Assembly (NCBI RefSeq): GCF_040049255.1
Contig: NZ_JBDZDR010000010.1
Location: 1 to 64,000, forward strand
DNA from: Pseudaminobacter sp040049255
GTDB taxonomy: Bacteria; Pseudomonadota; Alphaproteobacteria; Rhizobiales; Rhizobiaceae
DNA: 64,000 nucleotides
Reading direction: 5' to 3'
The translations under genes and the position numbers were made by a program. Shown here one piece after another: positions 18,385 to 27,034 of this stretch. The notes beneath the pieces were generated by a model. That model searched no databases. It was not told the origin of the DNA and saw nothing but the letters and a program-made list of their open reading frames with translations. Numbering within the stretch: the stretch's first letter is position 1; the number at the start of each line of letters is the position of its first letter.

Positions 18385-19260
18385 TCAGTCCTTCTTCTCG
18401 TAGAATTCTTTCTGGTTCTTGTTCATTTTGGTCACGCCGCTGTCGCGCTTGGCCTTCATGAAGTTGAACTCGTCGGCGTCGTAACGGATGTTGGTGGCCA
18501 GGGTGTGCAGGATGTGGCCATAGGAGAACTGGCCGGTGATGCCGAGGCTCTCCATTGCCACCAGCGTCGCGGCCTTGCCCATGATGATGCCGTCGCGCGG
18601 CAGGCGGACGATGCGTTCGGCCCATTCCTCGCCGGCCTCGTCAAGCTGATCGAGGGGGACGACCTTGTTGACCATGCCGTAGTCGAGGCAGCGCTGAGCA
18701 TCCCACAGCTCGGCCATGAGCAAAAGTTCGCGCGCGCGGCGCGGGCCGAGCGTCATCATTTCCCACGCGGCGAAATAGGCTGCGCCCGACAGGCCGAGCT
18801 TCTGCTCGGGGTGCCCGAGCTTGAGCGTGTCGGCGGCGATGACGAGGTCCGAGGCTTCGGCAAGATAGAGACCCGCACCCAGCGTATAGCCCTTGGCGAG
18901 TGTCAGAGTGGGCTTGAGAGACTCGTAGATGTGGCGGAAGCGGTTGATGTACATTTTGTCGTACTGTAGACGCGCGCGCTGGCTAGGGCGGCGCGGCTTG
19001 CCGTTCTTGTCGAGCTGCGGCTCGCCGTATTCCTTGCCCAGTTCGGACATATCGTGGCCGGCGCAGAAATCGTTGCCGGCGCCACGCAGGACGACGACAC
19101 GGACGTCGTCATCGGCTTCGGCGCGGTGATAGCCCTCGATGAGCTGGTCCAGCATGGCGTTGGACATAGCGTTCTTCTTTTCGGGGCGATTTATCGTGAT
19201 GTAGGCGCGGCCGTCCTTGGCCTCGTATTCCACATAGCCCTGGGTGGTTTGGCTGCTCAT
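18385..19260 (-). CDS. Enoyl-CoA hydratase/isomerase-family protein
   Basis: A 291-residue crotonase-fold enzyme. The oxyanion-hole segments are DFCAGHDMSEL and KGYTLGAGLYLAEASDLV; the HPEQKLGLSGAA segment supplies one of the two glutamates of a typical hydratase. It is longer than simple hydratases because of an insert near residues 78-100 (EYGEPQLDKNGKPRRPSQ), seen in some branched or aromatic acyl-CoA members. Expected reaction: addition of water to an alpha,beta-unsaturated acyl-CoA, probably made by the acyl-CoA dehydrogenase two genes upstream. Confidence 0.88.
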   Translation of the reverse strand: MSSQTTQGYVEYEAKDGRAYITINRPEKKNAMSNAMLDQLIEGYHRAEADDDVRVVVLRGAGNDFCAGHDMSELGKEYGEPQLDKNGKPRRPSQRARLQYDKMYINRFRHIYESLKPTLTLAKGYTLGAGLYLAEASDLVIAADTLKLGHPEQKLGLSGAAYFAAWEMMTLGPRRARELLLMAELWDAQRCLDYGMVNKVVPLDQLDEAGEEWAERIVRLPRDGIIMGKAATLVAMESLGITGQFSYGHILHTLATNIRYDADEFNFMKAKRDSGVTKMNKNQKEFYEKKD

Positions 19261-19278
19261 AGGAATGTCCTTTCGCGG

Positions 19279-20784
19279 TCAGGCCAATTTGACGGCCACG
19301 GCCTTGATCTGGGTGTAGAGGTCGAGCACTTCCGCGCCGCGTTCCCGGCCCCAGCCCGATTGCTTGTAGCCGCCATAGGGCAAGCTCGCGTCGGGTGACG
19401 TATGGGCGTTGACGTTGACGATGCCCGACTGGATCATCTTGGCGAGACGGTGGGCGACCGAGATGTCGCGGGTCCAGACCGAGGAGGACAGGCCGTAGGG
19501 AGAAGCGTTGGCACGTGCGGCGATACCTGCGAGGTCTTCCTCGTCGAACCGCATGGCGCAGAGAACCGGCCCGAAGATCTCCTCGTCATGGACGGTCATG
19601 CCGGGTCCGGTATTGGCCAGGACGGTCGGTTCGATGAAGTAGCCCTTCTGTCCGAGCGAGCGGCCACCGGTGACGACTTCGGCGCCCTCGCCACGGCCCT
19701 TTTCGATGTAGCTCATGACGCTTTCGTGCTGGGCACGCGAGATGACGGGGCCGAGGTCATGGCCGGGCAGCATGCCAGGGCCGACCTTGAGTGCCTTGGC
19801 GCGCGCAGCGACAGCCTCCACGACGCGGTCGTAGACCTTGTCATGGACGTAAAGGCGCGAGCCCGCAGCGCAGACCTGTCCGGCGTGGAAAAAGATCGAG
19901 CCGGCGATGCCTGCCACGGCCGCGTCGATGTCGGCATCGGGGAAGACGATGACCGGCGACTTGCCGCCCAGTTCCAGCGAGACCTTCTTCAGGTTCGAGC
20001 TGACGCAGCTGCGGGCGATGTGCTTGCCCACCTCGGTCGAGCCGGTGAAGGCGACCTTGTCGATGCCCGGATGGTTGGTGATCGCGTCGCCGATGATCGA
20101 GCCCTTGCCGGTGACAACGTTCAGCACGCCCGCAGGGAGGCCTGCCTCCAGTGCGAGTTCGGCGATGCGCAGCGCGGTGAGCGGCGTGGCTTCGGCAGGC
20201 TTGAGCACGATGGTGCAGCCGGCAGCCAGCGCGGGAGCGATCTTCCAGGCTGCCATGTTCATCGGGAAGTTCCAGGGCAGGATCTGTCCCACGACGCCCA
20301 CGGGCTGGCGCAGCGTGTAGGCGTGCCATTCGCCCGGCATCGAGGGGTTGTGGGTGTCACCGGTGATCTTGGTAGCCCAACCGGCCATGTAACGGAACAT
20401 GTCGGCCACGCCGTAGATGTCCACGTTGCGGCAGAACTGCAGCGGCTTGCCCGAATTAAGGCATTCCAGCTCCGCCAGCTCGTCGCCGTTGGCCTCGATC
20501 AGATCGGCGATGCGGTTCAGGATCCGGCCTCGCTGCGAGGGCGTGACCTTTGCCCAGGCGCCTTCGAAGGCGGCACGGGCAGCGCGAACGGCGAGGTCCA
20601 CGTCTTCCGCCCCAGATTCTGCAACGGTGGTGATCTCTTCTTCCGAGGCCGGATCATAGATCGCCTTGCGCTTTCCGGACAGCGCCGCGACCGACTGGCC
20701 GTCGATCATCAGCCCGTGCTGGCGTGCGAGATAGGCTGCGGTCGCGGGGGTCAGTAAATAGTCTTTGAAAGTCACGTCGAGCAT
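19279..20784 (-). CDS. NAD(P)-dependent aldehyde dehydrogenase
   Basis: A 501-residue aldehyde dehydrogenase. The general base Glu271 in VSLELGGKSP and the nucleophile Cys305 in FFHAGQVCAAGSR are intact, as is the PWNFPMN cofactor segment at 170-176. It oxidises an aldehyde to the acid. The closest general type is the betaine/phenylacetaldehyde-like class, but the substrate cannot be fixed. In this operon it would oxidise a side-chain aldehyde to the acid that then enters the CoA steps. Confidence 0.92.
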   Translation of the reverse strand: MLDVTFKDYLLTPATAAYLARQHGLMIDGQSVAALSGKRKAIYDPASEEEITTVAESGAEDVDLAVRAARAAFEGAWAKVTPSQRGRILNRIADLIEANGDELAELECLNSGKPLQFCRNVDIYGVADMFRYMAGWATKITGDTHNPSMPGEWHAYTLRQPVGVVGQILPWNFPMNMAAWKIAPALAAGCTIVLKPAEATPLTALRIAELALEAGLPAGVLNVVTGKGSIIGDAITNHPGIDKVAFTGSTEVGKHIARSCVSSNLKKVSLELGGKSPVIVFPDADIDAAVAGIAGSIFFHAGQVCAAGSRLYVHDKVYDRVVEAVAARAKALKVGPGMLPGHDLGPVISRAQHESVMSYIEKGRGEGAEVVTGGRSLGQKGYFIEPTVLANTGPGMTVHDEEIFGPVLCAMRFDEEDLAGIAARANASPYGLSSSVWTRDISVAHRLAKMIQSGIVNVNAHTSPDASLPYGGYKQSGWGRERGAEVLDLYTQIKAVAVKLA

Positions 20785-20847
20785 GGGTCAAGCTCCTCAA
20801 AATCTGGGGGAAAAAGGCGGGGCCGAGGCGGCCGCCGCGCGCGTCGC

Positions 20848-21993
20848 TCACTTGCCCAGGAGTTGGCGCGCGATGATGATGCGGTGAATCTCGTTCGTAC
20901 CTTCGAGGATCTGGTTCAGCTTGGCATCACGCATGATCCGCTCGACCGGATATTCGGTCGAATAGCCGTAGGCGCCGAGCACCTGCACTGCCTCGGTCGC
21001 GATCTCCATGGCCACGTCCGTGACGTAGCACTTGCACATCGAAGCGAGCATGGTCAGGCGCGAAACTTTGCCGCTGTCGATCTCGAGCGCGCTCGAATAG
21101 AGCAGCGAGCGGGCTGCCTCAGTCTTCATGGCCATATCGGCCAGCTTGGCCTGGACCATCTGGAAATCGCCGATGCGGCGGCCGAACTGGCGGCGTTCGT
21201 TGGCATAGGTGACCGACGCCTCAAGTGCGGCCTGAGCGAGACCCAGCGAGGATGCCGCGACCGAGGGACGATTCAGGTCGAGGATCTTCATGCAGGCCTT
21301 GAAGCCCATGCCTTCCTCGCCCAGACGGCAATCGGCCGGAATCCGCATGTCCTCGAAGTGAAGCTGGCACGTCGGCGCGCCGTGGCGACCCATCTTGTGC
21401 TCCGACTTGCCGACATGGAAGCCCGGGGTCTTGGTGTCGACGAGGAATACCGAGATGCCGTCGTGGCCCTTGGCTTCCGAGGTGCGGGCGAAAAGCAGCA
21501 CGTAATCGGCGTCGGCGCCCCACGTGATCCAGCTTTTCTGGCCGTTGACCACATAGCTGTCTCCATCCTTGCGGGCGAAGGTGCGGATCGAGGAAACGTC
21601 CGAGCCGGTCTCGGGCTCGGTGATGGCTACGGCGGCGATGGCGCGGCCGCCGGCCGAGATCGGCAGGTAATGGTTCTTCTGCTCTTCCGTGCCGAAGTGG
21701 AGCACCGGCAAGATGAGGCCGATGGAGTTGTTGGCGCAAAGCGTCGAGGCGGCAAGAGAGCCGCGCCCGATTTCTTCCTTCGCGATACAGACCGAGGTCA
21801 GGTCGCCCCCGGGCCCGCCATACTCCTCGGGAACCCAGAGCTGCAGGAGCCCAAGGTCGCCGAAGATTTCTGCCAGCTCGCGCGGGAAGCGGTCGGTCGC
21901 CTCCATTTCGGCCACGCGCGGGCGGACCTCGTCCTCCGTGACACGGCGCGCCATGTCACGGATCATTTCCTTCTCTGCGCCTAGATCGAACAT
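20848..21993 (-). CDS. Acyl-CoA dehydrogenase
   Basis: A 381-residue FAD enzyme that desaturates an acyl-CoA at the alpha,beta position. It shows AITEPETGSDVSS, the FAD-binding WITWGADAD region, YANERRQFGRRIGDFQ, and the C-terminal QILEGTNEIHRI with catalytic Glu364, the position used by short- and branched-chain members. The ATG at 21993 starts the family fold; an upstream Arg-rich extension to 22059 is rejected. It likely acts before the enoyl-CoA hydratase at 18385-19260. Confidence 0.93.
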   Translation of the reverse strand: MFDLGAEKEMIRDMARRVTEDEVRPRVAEMEATDRFPRELAEIFGDLGLLQLWVPEEYGGPGGDLTSVCIAKEEIGRGSLAASTLCANNSIGLILPVLHFGTEEQKNHYLPISAGGRAIAAVAITEPETGSDVSSIRTFARKDGDSYVVNGQKSWITWGADADYVLLFARTSEAKGHDGISVFLVDTKTPGFHVGKSEHKMGRHGAPTCQLHFEDMRIPADCRLGEEGMGFKACMKILDLNRPSVAASSLGLAQAALEASVTYANERRQFGRRIGDFQMVQAKLADMAMKTEAARSLLYSSALEIDSGKVSRLTMLASMCKCYVTDVAMEIATEAVQVLGAYGYSTEYPVERIMRDAKLNQILEGTNEIHRIIIARQLLGK

Positions 21994-22015
21994 GTCTTGC
22001 TCTCTGTTTCGGCGC

Positions 22016-22957
22016 TTACGCCTGGGTCTTTTCCAGCTCCGTGAAGCCGAGCGCGTCAAAGACTGGCTCGTCGGTCACCTGTATGAGCTGGCTGAATTCG
22101 CGGCGGGCCCTGATCGAATAGGCGTGCCAGTTCGGGATCACCACGACGTCGCCGCGCGTCACGGTGACCTGGCCAAGGTTCTCGATCTCCATGTCCACCT
22201 CGCCGCGCATCACGGTGTAGATGGAGTTGGTGATGCGGCGGCCCTGCTCGTAGGTCTCGCCCTCATTGAGGCCGAGCGAGTGGATGCCCATTGTCTTGAT
22301 CATGCCCTGGGCGATCGGCGCTCGGCCCTGTTCGCGGGTGGCGGCAAGGATGTCGGCATCCTTGTTGCGCAGCTCCGAGTCCGGCTGGTTCGAGCTGATC
22401 TGTTCGTTCTTGGTCGGATAGTCCTCGAAATACATGTTCTCGAGGTTCTGCACGAGCGGCACGTCGAGGATGTCGATCCAGAAGGCTGGTTCGGAGGAAA
22501 AGTTCGAATGACCGTGCCAGGCCCAGGAAGGAGTCAGGACCACGTCGCCCTCGGCCACGTCGACGCGGGTACCATCGACGATCGTATAGGTCTCGGGGCC
22601 AACGTCGAGCACGATACGCAGTGCGTTCGGCGCATGGCGGTGCGAGCGTGCCGTCTCGCCCGGCAGCACCAGCTGGTATGCTGCGACCAGATGGCGGCAG
22701 GTCGGGTAGTTGTTGCCCTCAATCGGGGCGACGAGGATTAGGTTGCGACGTTCGGCCTTTTCCGGCGAGACGAAGTCGGCAGCCTTATCCAGCGCTTCCC
22801 GGGCTTCTTTGTAGCGCCAGACGACGGGCACGAACTTTGGCCTCGGCTCTGACCACATAGCCGGCTCGCGTTTGGCCCAACCGGGGACAAGGGCCTTGGT
22901 GCCCAGTTCTTCGTAAAAGCCTTCGGGAGCTGCAACGTCTACGTTTTCCAACGGCAT
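22016..22957 (-). CDS. Gentisate 1,2-dioxygenase-family cupin ring-cleavage enzyme
   Basis: A 313-residue bicupin. The first cupin has the three metal-binding histidines of gentisate/salicylate dioxygenases: His106 and His108 in SHRHAPNALR, and His148 in SWAWHGHSN. The second cupin (residues 225-300) keeps the fold but not the ligands, as is usual for the family. These Fe(II) enzymes cleave the ring of a hydroxylated benzoate between the carboxyl- and hydroxyl-bearing carbons. It is flanked by an FAH hydrolase and an FAD hydroxylase, so a gentisate-like ring fission is likely. Salicylate- or hydroxynaphthoate-type substrates are alternatives. Confidence 0.87.
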   Translation of the reverse strand: MPLENVDVAAPEGFYEELGTKALVPGWAKREPAMWSEPRPKFVPVVWRYKEAREALDKAADFVSPEKAERRNLILVAPIEGNNYPTCRHLVAAYQLVLPGETARSHRHAPNALRIVLDVGPETYTIVDGTRVDVAEGDVVLTPSWAWHGHSNFSSEPAFWIDILDVPLVQNLENMYFEDYPTKNEQISSNQPDSELRNKDADILAATREQGRAPIAQGMIKTMGIHSLGLNEGETYEQGRRITNSIYTVMRGEVDMEIENLGQVTVTRGDVVVIPNWHAYSIRARREFSQLIQVTDEPVFDALGFTELEKTQA

Positions 22958-22968
22958 TTCTGTTCTCC

Positions 22969-23859
22969 TCAGGATGCGGTTCTGATTTTCGGCGCGCTCC
23001 AGACATCATGTGCGCCGATCGTTCCGGTCCTGACCTTGAGGTCCATCCGGCCGACGTGATCGATCTCGATGCTGAGCGTGTCGCCGTCCTTCACGGGACC
23101 GACCCCTGCCGGGGTTCCGGTGGCGATGATGTCACCCGGCTCCAGCGTACAGACGGCCGAAGCCATGGCGATCATCTCGGGGATGTCGACGATCAGGTCG
23201 CGGGTAGAGGCGCGCTGGCGCTCCTCGCCGTTGACCCAGAGCCGCATCTCGAGATTATCCATGTCCGGCACCTCATCGGGGGTGACGATCCACGGGCCGA
23301 TGGGGCAGAAGCTGTCATAGGACTTGCGCATTACACGCTCTTCCTGACCGCGCACGACCATGTCGAGCAGGCAGGAAAAGCCGAAGATCATGCCGCGCGC
23401 CTCCTGGCGGCTCACGCCGCGGCCGCGCTTGCCGATGATGATCGCAAGTTCGCATTCATGGTGAATCTCGCGACCCTCGATCGGCGGCAGCACCACCGGA
23501 TCGGCCGGACCGGAGATCGAGGAATTGGCTTTCAGGAAGAAGCCCTGACCCTTGGCATTGGCCTTGGAGATGACGTTTTCCTTCATCTCCTTGATGTGGT
23601 CGTGATAATTCGCGGGGAACGCGATCAGCTTGTTGGGCCACCGCACCGGTGCCTCGAGGCGCGCGTCGGTCAGCGGAATGCCCGCCTCACCGTGACGGGC
23701 CTCGATGGCGGGGCGCAGTTCCTCCCAGCGGGCGATGGTCTGGAGCATGCCGACCGGCGGCCAACTGGCCGGGTCGATTCCCGCTACCTCGGTCACGTCG
23801 ATGACGCGGTCTTTTTCCACCAGGCCGATGCGGTTGCCGTTGAAGGAGACGATCTTCAT
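22969..23859 (-). CDS. Fumarylacetoacetate hydrolase-family enzyme (fumaryl/maleylpyruvate hydrolase-like)
   Basis: A 296-residue FAH-fold hydrolase. The metal ligands fit Glu135 and Glu137 in HHECELAIIIG and Asp166 in LLDMVVRG; NYHDHIKEM supplies the catalytic histidine. In gentisate pathways this family splits fumarylpyruvate or maleylpyruvate into pyruvate and fumarate or maleate. No separate maleylpyruvate isomerase is seen, so it may hydrolyse the cis product directly. Its start overlaps the stop of the upstream hydroxylase by 4 bases, indicating coupling. Confidence 0.9.
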   Translation of the reverse strand: MKIVSFNGNRIGLVEKDRVIDVTEVAGIDPASWPPVGMLQTIARWEELRPAIEARHGEAGIPLTDARLEAPVRWPNKLIAFPANYHDHIKEMKENVISKANAKGQGFFLKANSSISGPADPVVLPPIEGREIHHECELAIIIGKRGRGVSRQEARGMIFGFSCLLDMVVRGQEERVMRKSYDSFCPIGPWIVTPDEVPDMDNLEMRLWVNGEERQRASTRDLIVDIPEMIAMASAVCTLEPGDIIATGTPAGVGPVKDGDTLSIEIDHVGRMDLKVRTGTIGAHDVWSAPKIRTAS

Positions 23860-25541
23860 TCGGCAGCCCCCCGCAGGGTGGCTTCAAGAGCCTGGTAGGC
23901 CATGGCGCCGCGCGAGACGTCGATGACGGAACCGGCGCACTCGGCCTTGTCGCCGCGCCAGCTCACATGGCCATCGGGGCGTACCAGCACCAGCTTTGCG
24001 CCGTAGAGCGCTCGCGCCTCGGCATTGTTGATGTCGCGCAGAGTGACCGGCATTCCAGCCTCCTTGGCGGCGGCGAGCAGCGGTTCGGCATCGGCGGCCG
24101 GGTCGAGGCGGCAGAGCACGAAACCCTTGCCGAACAGGTCGAGCGTGGAGACGCCCTCCTCCAGCCAGACATGCGGGGCTCGGTGGCCCGGGCGGGCAGT
24201 CTGCTCGTAGGTCTGGACGGTGTCTTCCGGTTCCGGTGTGCCGTCGGCGAAGATCACGGGCGAACCTTCGTAGCGATAGCCAAGATGGATGCCGATCGTG
24301 TACCACTCGCGCTTCATCATCTGCGTGTAGGCGTCGCCGAACTCCTTGCGTGCAGCATCGCCCTCGGCGCCTTCCTCGAAGACCTTCTGGTTGAGGTATT
24401 TCCGCGGCGTCAGCATCAGCTTGAGGTTGTTGGTGGCCTCCGTCACGTTGCGGATGGAAACCGGGCGGCGCTCCACCTCGTAGCTGGCCAGGAGTTCCGG
24501 CCCGCCCCAGCCCTCGAGCATGGCGGCAAGCTTCCACGACAGGTCGACGGCATCCTGAATTCCCATGTTCATGCCGAAGCCGCCGGTGGGCGAGGTCAGG
24601 TGGGCGGCGTCGCCGGCTATGAACACTCTCTTCGTGCCGAACTTGTCGGCAACGAGCTGGCGGCGGATCCAGGGCAAGATCGAGAGGACTTCATAGTCGA
24701 AGTCGCTGCGGCCCACGGCGCGCTCGAAGACGGCGCGGACCTCATCCTCGCCAAGTGTACGCATCTCGCCGTCGCCCACGATGGAGAGGCGCCACCAGTC
24801 GCGGCCGTTGATTGCCACGATGGTTGCATAGGTGCCTTCGGGGCCGATGAAGATGTAGCGGTAGCCCGGCTTCTTGTCGTGCAGCTTTTCGAGGCCGTCG
24901 CATTTGATGATGGCGTTCGTGGTGTAGGTCAGCGTGGGTTGGCCGGCCATCTGGATGCCGAGCGCGTGGCGGACCGCCGAGGCGCCGCCGTCGGAGCCGA
25001 CCAGATATTGTGCCTCGACCTCGAACTCCTGGCCGGTGGCCAACTCGCGCAGCCGGACAGTCACGCCTTCGTCGGTCTCAACATGGCTGACATACTCATG
25101 CTCGTAGAGGATGTCGCATTTGCCGCTTTGCTTGGCGAAGCGGGTGAGGACCGGGTCGAAGAAGTTCTGCGGGCAGCGCTCACGCTTCTGCGGGCTTTGC
25201 GGCGGCTTACTTTCATCCTGGACGGATGGAAACTCCTCGCGGCCGAATTCGTAGCCGCCGGCAAGCTGGGACACCCAAGCGTAGTCCTGCGAATAGGCGC
25301 GGTTGTAGCCGGCCTTCTCGACCCAGTCGACGATCCCCCAACGACGGCAGAATTCCATGGTGCGGATGCCGACCATGTCCATCTTGGGCTGATAGACTTG
25401 GCCGTCACCTCGCTCGACAAGAACCGACGAGATGCCGCGCCAGCCCAGATCGCCTGCGAGGGCGAGGCCGATGGGGCCAGCGCCAATTATGACTACCGGA
25501 ACTCTTTTATCCCGGCCTTGGGTCGTTAGCTGCTCAGCCAT
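23856..25541 (-). CDS. FAD-dependent aromatic hydroxylase (group A flavoprotein monooxygenase)
   Basis: A 561-residue single-component hydroxylase of the MhpA/phenol-hydroxylase type. It has the FAD motif VVIIGAGPIGLALAGDLG, the DG motif GSDGGASAVRHALG, the GD motif RVFIAGDAAHLTSPTGG and a long C-terminal thioredoxin-like domain. It uses NAD(P)H and O2 to add an OH to a phenolic ring. I start at ATG 25541 after AAAGGAGAG. It is the first gene of the eight-gene minus-strand operon and would make the diphenolic acid cleaved by the cupin enzyme two genes downstream. Confidence 0.92.
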   Translation of the reverse strand: MAEQLTTQGRDKRVPVVIIGAGPIGLALAGDLGWRGISSVLVERGDGQVYQPKMDMVGIRTMEFCRRWGIVDWVEKAGYNRAYSQDYAWVSQLAGGYEFGREEFPSVQDESKPPQSPQKRERCPQNFFDPVLTRFAKQSGKCDILYEHEYVSHVETDEGVTVRLRELATGQEFEVEAQYLVGSDGGASAVRHALGIQMAGQPTLTYTTNAIIKCDGLEKLHDKKPGYRYIFIGPEGTYATIVAINGRDWWRLSIVGDGEMRTLGEDEVRAVFERAVGRSDFDYEVLSILPWIRRQLVADKFGTKRVFIAGDAAHLTSPTGGFGMNMGIQDAVDLSWKLAAMLEGWGGPELLASYEVERRPVSIRNVTEATNNLKLMLTPRKYLNQKVFEEGAEGDAARKEFGDAYTQMMKREWYTIGIHLGYRYEGSPVIFADGTPEPEDTVQTYEQTARPGHRAPHVWLEEGVSTLDLFGKGFVLCRLDPAADAEPLLAAAKEAGMPVTLRDINNAEARALYGAKLVLVRPDGHVSWRGDKAECAGSVIDVSRGAMAYQALEATLRGAAE

Positions 25542-25787
25542 GCCAAACGCTCTCCTTTGCGGATAGTTGGGAGGGCGTCTGAAGCCGCCCGTCATACCGT
25601 GTCGGAGCGACTATCGCGGTGGCTGGTTCGTAAGGCCAATATTGTTTGAAAATGCATCTATACGAAAGTCCTTTGGATGGAAAAGAACTTTATATACAAT
25701 GAGTTGTGTGTGAGGTGGGTCGACTTTTCCCCACGTGGACGAAAGGCCTCAAAGTATGTCGGGAATTTATTTCGCGGCCCGCGTCGA

Positions 25788-26894
25788 CTATGTGTCCAAA
25801 CCCCACGCGGCGCGCGTCTCAGCGTCTGGAGCGAGCCTGCGGGGGCGTGGCAAGCAAGGTGTGCGGCTAAACTCCGGACCGCTTCTCGGCTGCACCATGC
25901 CGTTCACATCTGTGAAGACGCGGCTATGGTTTTGGGGGTGTTCGGGGGCAGTAGCGAAATCGAGGACCGGGGTCACGCAGGCATCTGTGCCGTCGAAAAT
26001 CGCTATCCAATGGGCTTGCGGCTTCGCCGCGAAAGCGGCGGTCATTTCCGCCCGCAGTGCCGGCCAGTTTTCGCGACGCTGGCGCTCAGGCGCGCCTTCA
26101 ATTCCGAGCCCGTTGCAGAGGAACTCGAAGAACTTCGGCTCTAGTGCGCCGACCGCGACGTGTTTGCCGTCCGCACAGATGTAGCAATCATAGAAGGGCG
26201 CTCCTCCATCGGTGAGGTTGCAACCCCGGCCGCCGGACCAGAGCCCTTCCTGATGGAAGCCCCAAAAGGCCGTGGTGAGCAGCGCCGAACCCTGAACCAT
26301 TGCCGCATCGACCACCTGTCCCTTGCCGGAGCGGCTGCGTTCGAAGAATGCGGCAACCATGCCCAGTGCGAGCAGCATGCCCCCGCCGCCCATGTCGCCG
26401 GCGATTGCCAGGGGCGGCGCCGGAGGGGCGTCGGGGCGGCCTATAGCGCCCAGAAGGCCGGAGATGGCGATGTAGTTGATATCGTGACCCGCGCGGGGAG
26501 CGAGCGGTCCCTCACGCCCCCATCCGGTGAGCCTGCCATAGACCAGCGCCGGGTTCCTTTCCAGAAGCGCATCAGGCCCGAAGCCAAGTCTTTCGGCTAC
26601 GCCGGGACGGAAGGATTCGATCAGCCCATCGGCTCGTTCCGCGAGGGCATGGAGACGAGAGAGGCCCTCGGCGCTCTTGAGGTCGAGTTTCAGGGTCCCT
26701 GAACGGCCACGCCCAAGCGCCGGACCGGGATCCGTGCCCCCGATCGCCGCATTCGAAGGCACCAAACGCTCGATGCGTAGAACATCCGCGCCGAGATCGG
26801 CAAGGAGCATCGCGGCAAACGGCGCACCGCCAATGCCTTCGACCTCGAGTACCTTCAGTCCTGCCAACGGGCCCTGTCGCGAATTTCCGATCAT
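25788..26894 (-). CDS. Alpha-methylacyl-CoA racemase (CaiB/BaiF superfamily)
   Basis: A 368-residue CaiB/BaiF protein that fits the racemase branch. Counting from ATG 26894, His137 (RAGHDINYI), Asp167 (IAGDMGGGG) and Glu252 (GALEPKFF) have the same spacing as His126, Asp156 and Glu241 of the Mycobacterium tuberculosis racemase MCR. It should interconvert R- and S-2-methylacyl-CoA esters, needed before stereospecific acyl-CoA dehydrogenation. A GTG at 26912 is an alternative start with no ribosome site. It is divergent from the PanE-like gene. Confidence 0.88.
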   Translation of the reverse strand: MIGNSRQGPLAGLKVLEVEGIGGAPFAAMLLADLGADVLRIERLVPSNAAIGGTDPGPALGRGRSGTLKLDLKSAEGLSRLHALAERADGLIESFRPGVAERLGFGPDALLERNPALVYGRLTGWGREGPLAPRAGHDINYIAISGLLGAIGRPDAPPAPPLAIAGDMGGGGMLLALGMVAAFFERSRSGKGQVVDAAMVQGSALLTTAFWGFHQEGLWSGGRGCNLTDGGAPFYDCYICADGKHVAVGALEPKFFEFLCNGLGIEGAPERQRRENWPALRAEMTAAFAAKPQAHWIAIFDGTDACVTPVLDFATAPEHPQNHSRVFTDVNGMVQPRSGPEFSRTPCLPRPRRLAPDAETRAAWGLDT

Positions 26895-27034
26895 GTGCTT
26901 GCCTTGCGCCACATATCAGAAACATAGCGATATGCGCATCCGCTCGACCAATACGGTTTTCGTTTCAAAGGGTTTTAAGGCTTAACGTTCGCTCCCTTTT
27001 TCCCGATCGTTATGTGGAACCAGAGGAATGATCC

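Noticed and set aside
21689..22741. 350-residue plus-strand ORF opposite the acyl-CoA dehydrogenase and cupin genes
   Set aside because: High GC content keeps antisense frames open; no domain and no start signal.
25677..26184. Plus-strand ORFs over the racemase end
   Set aside because: They mirror the racemase coding strand and show no family motif.
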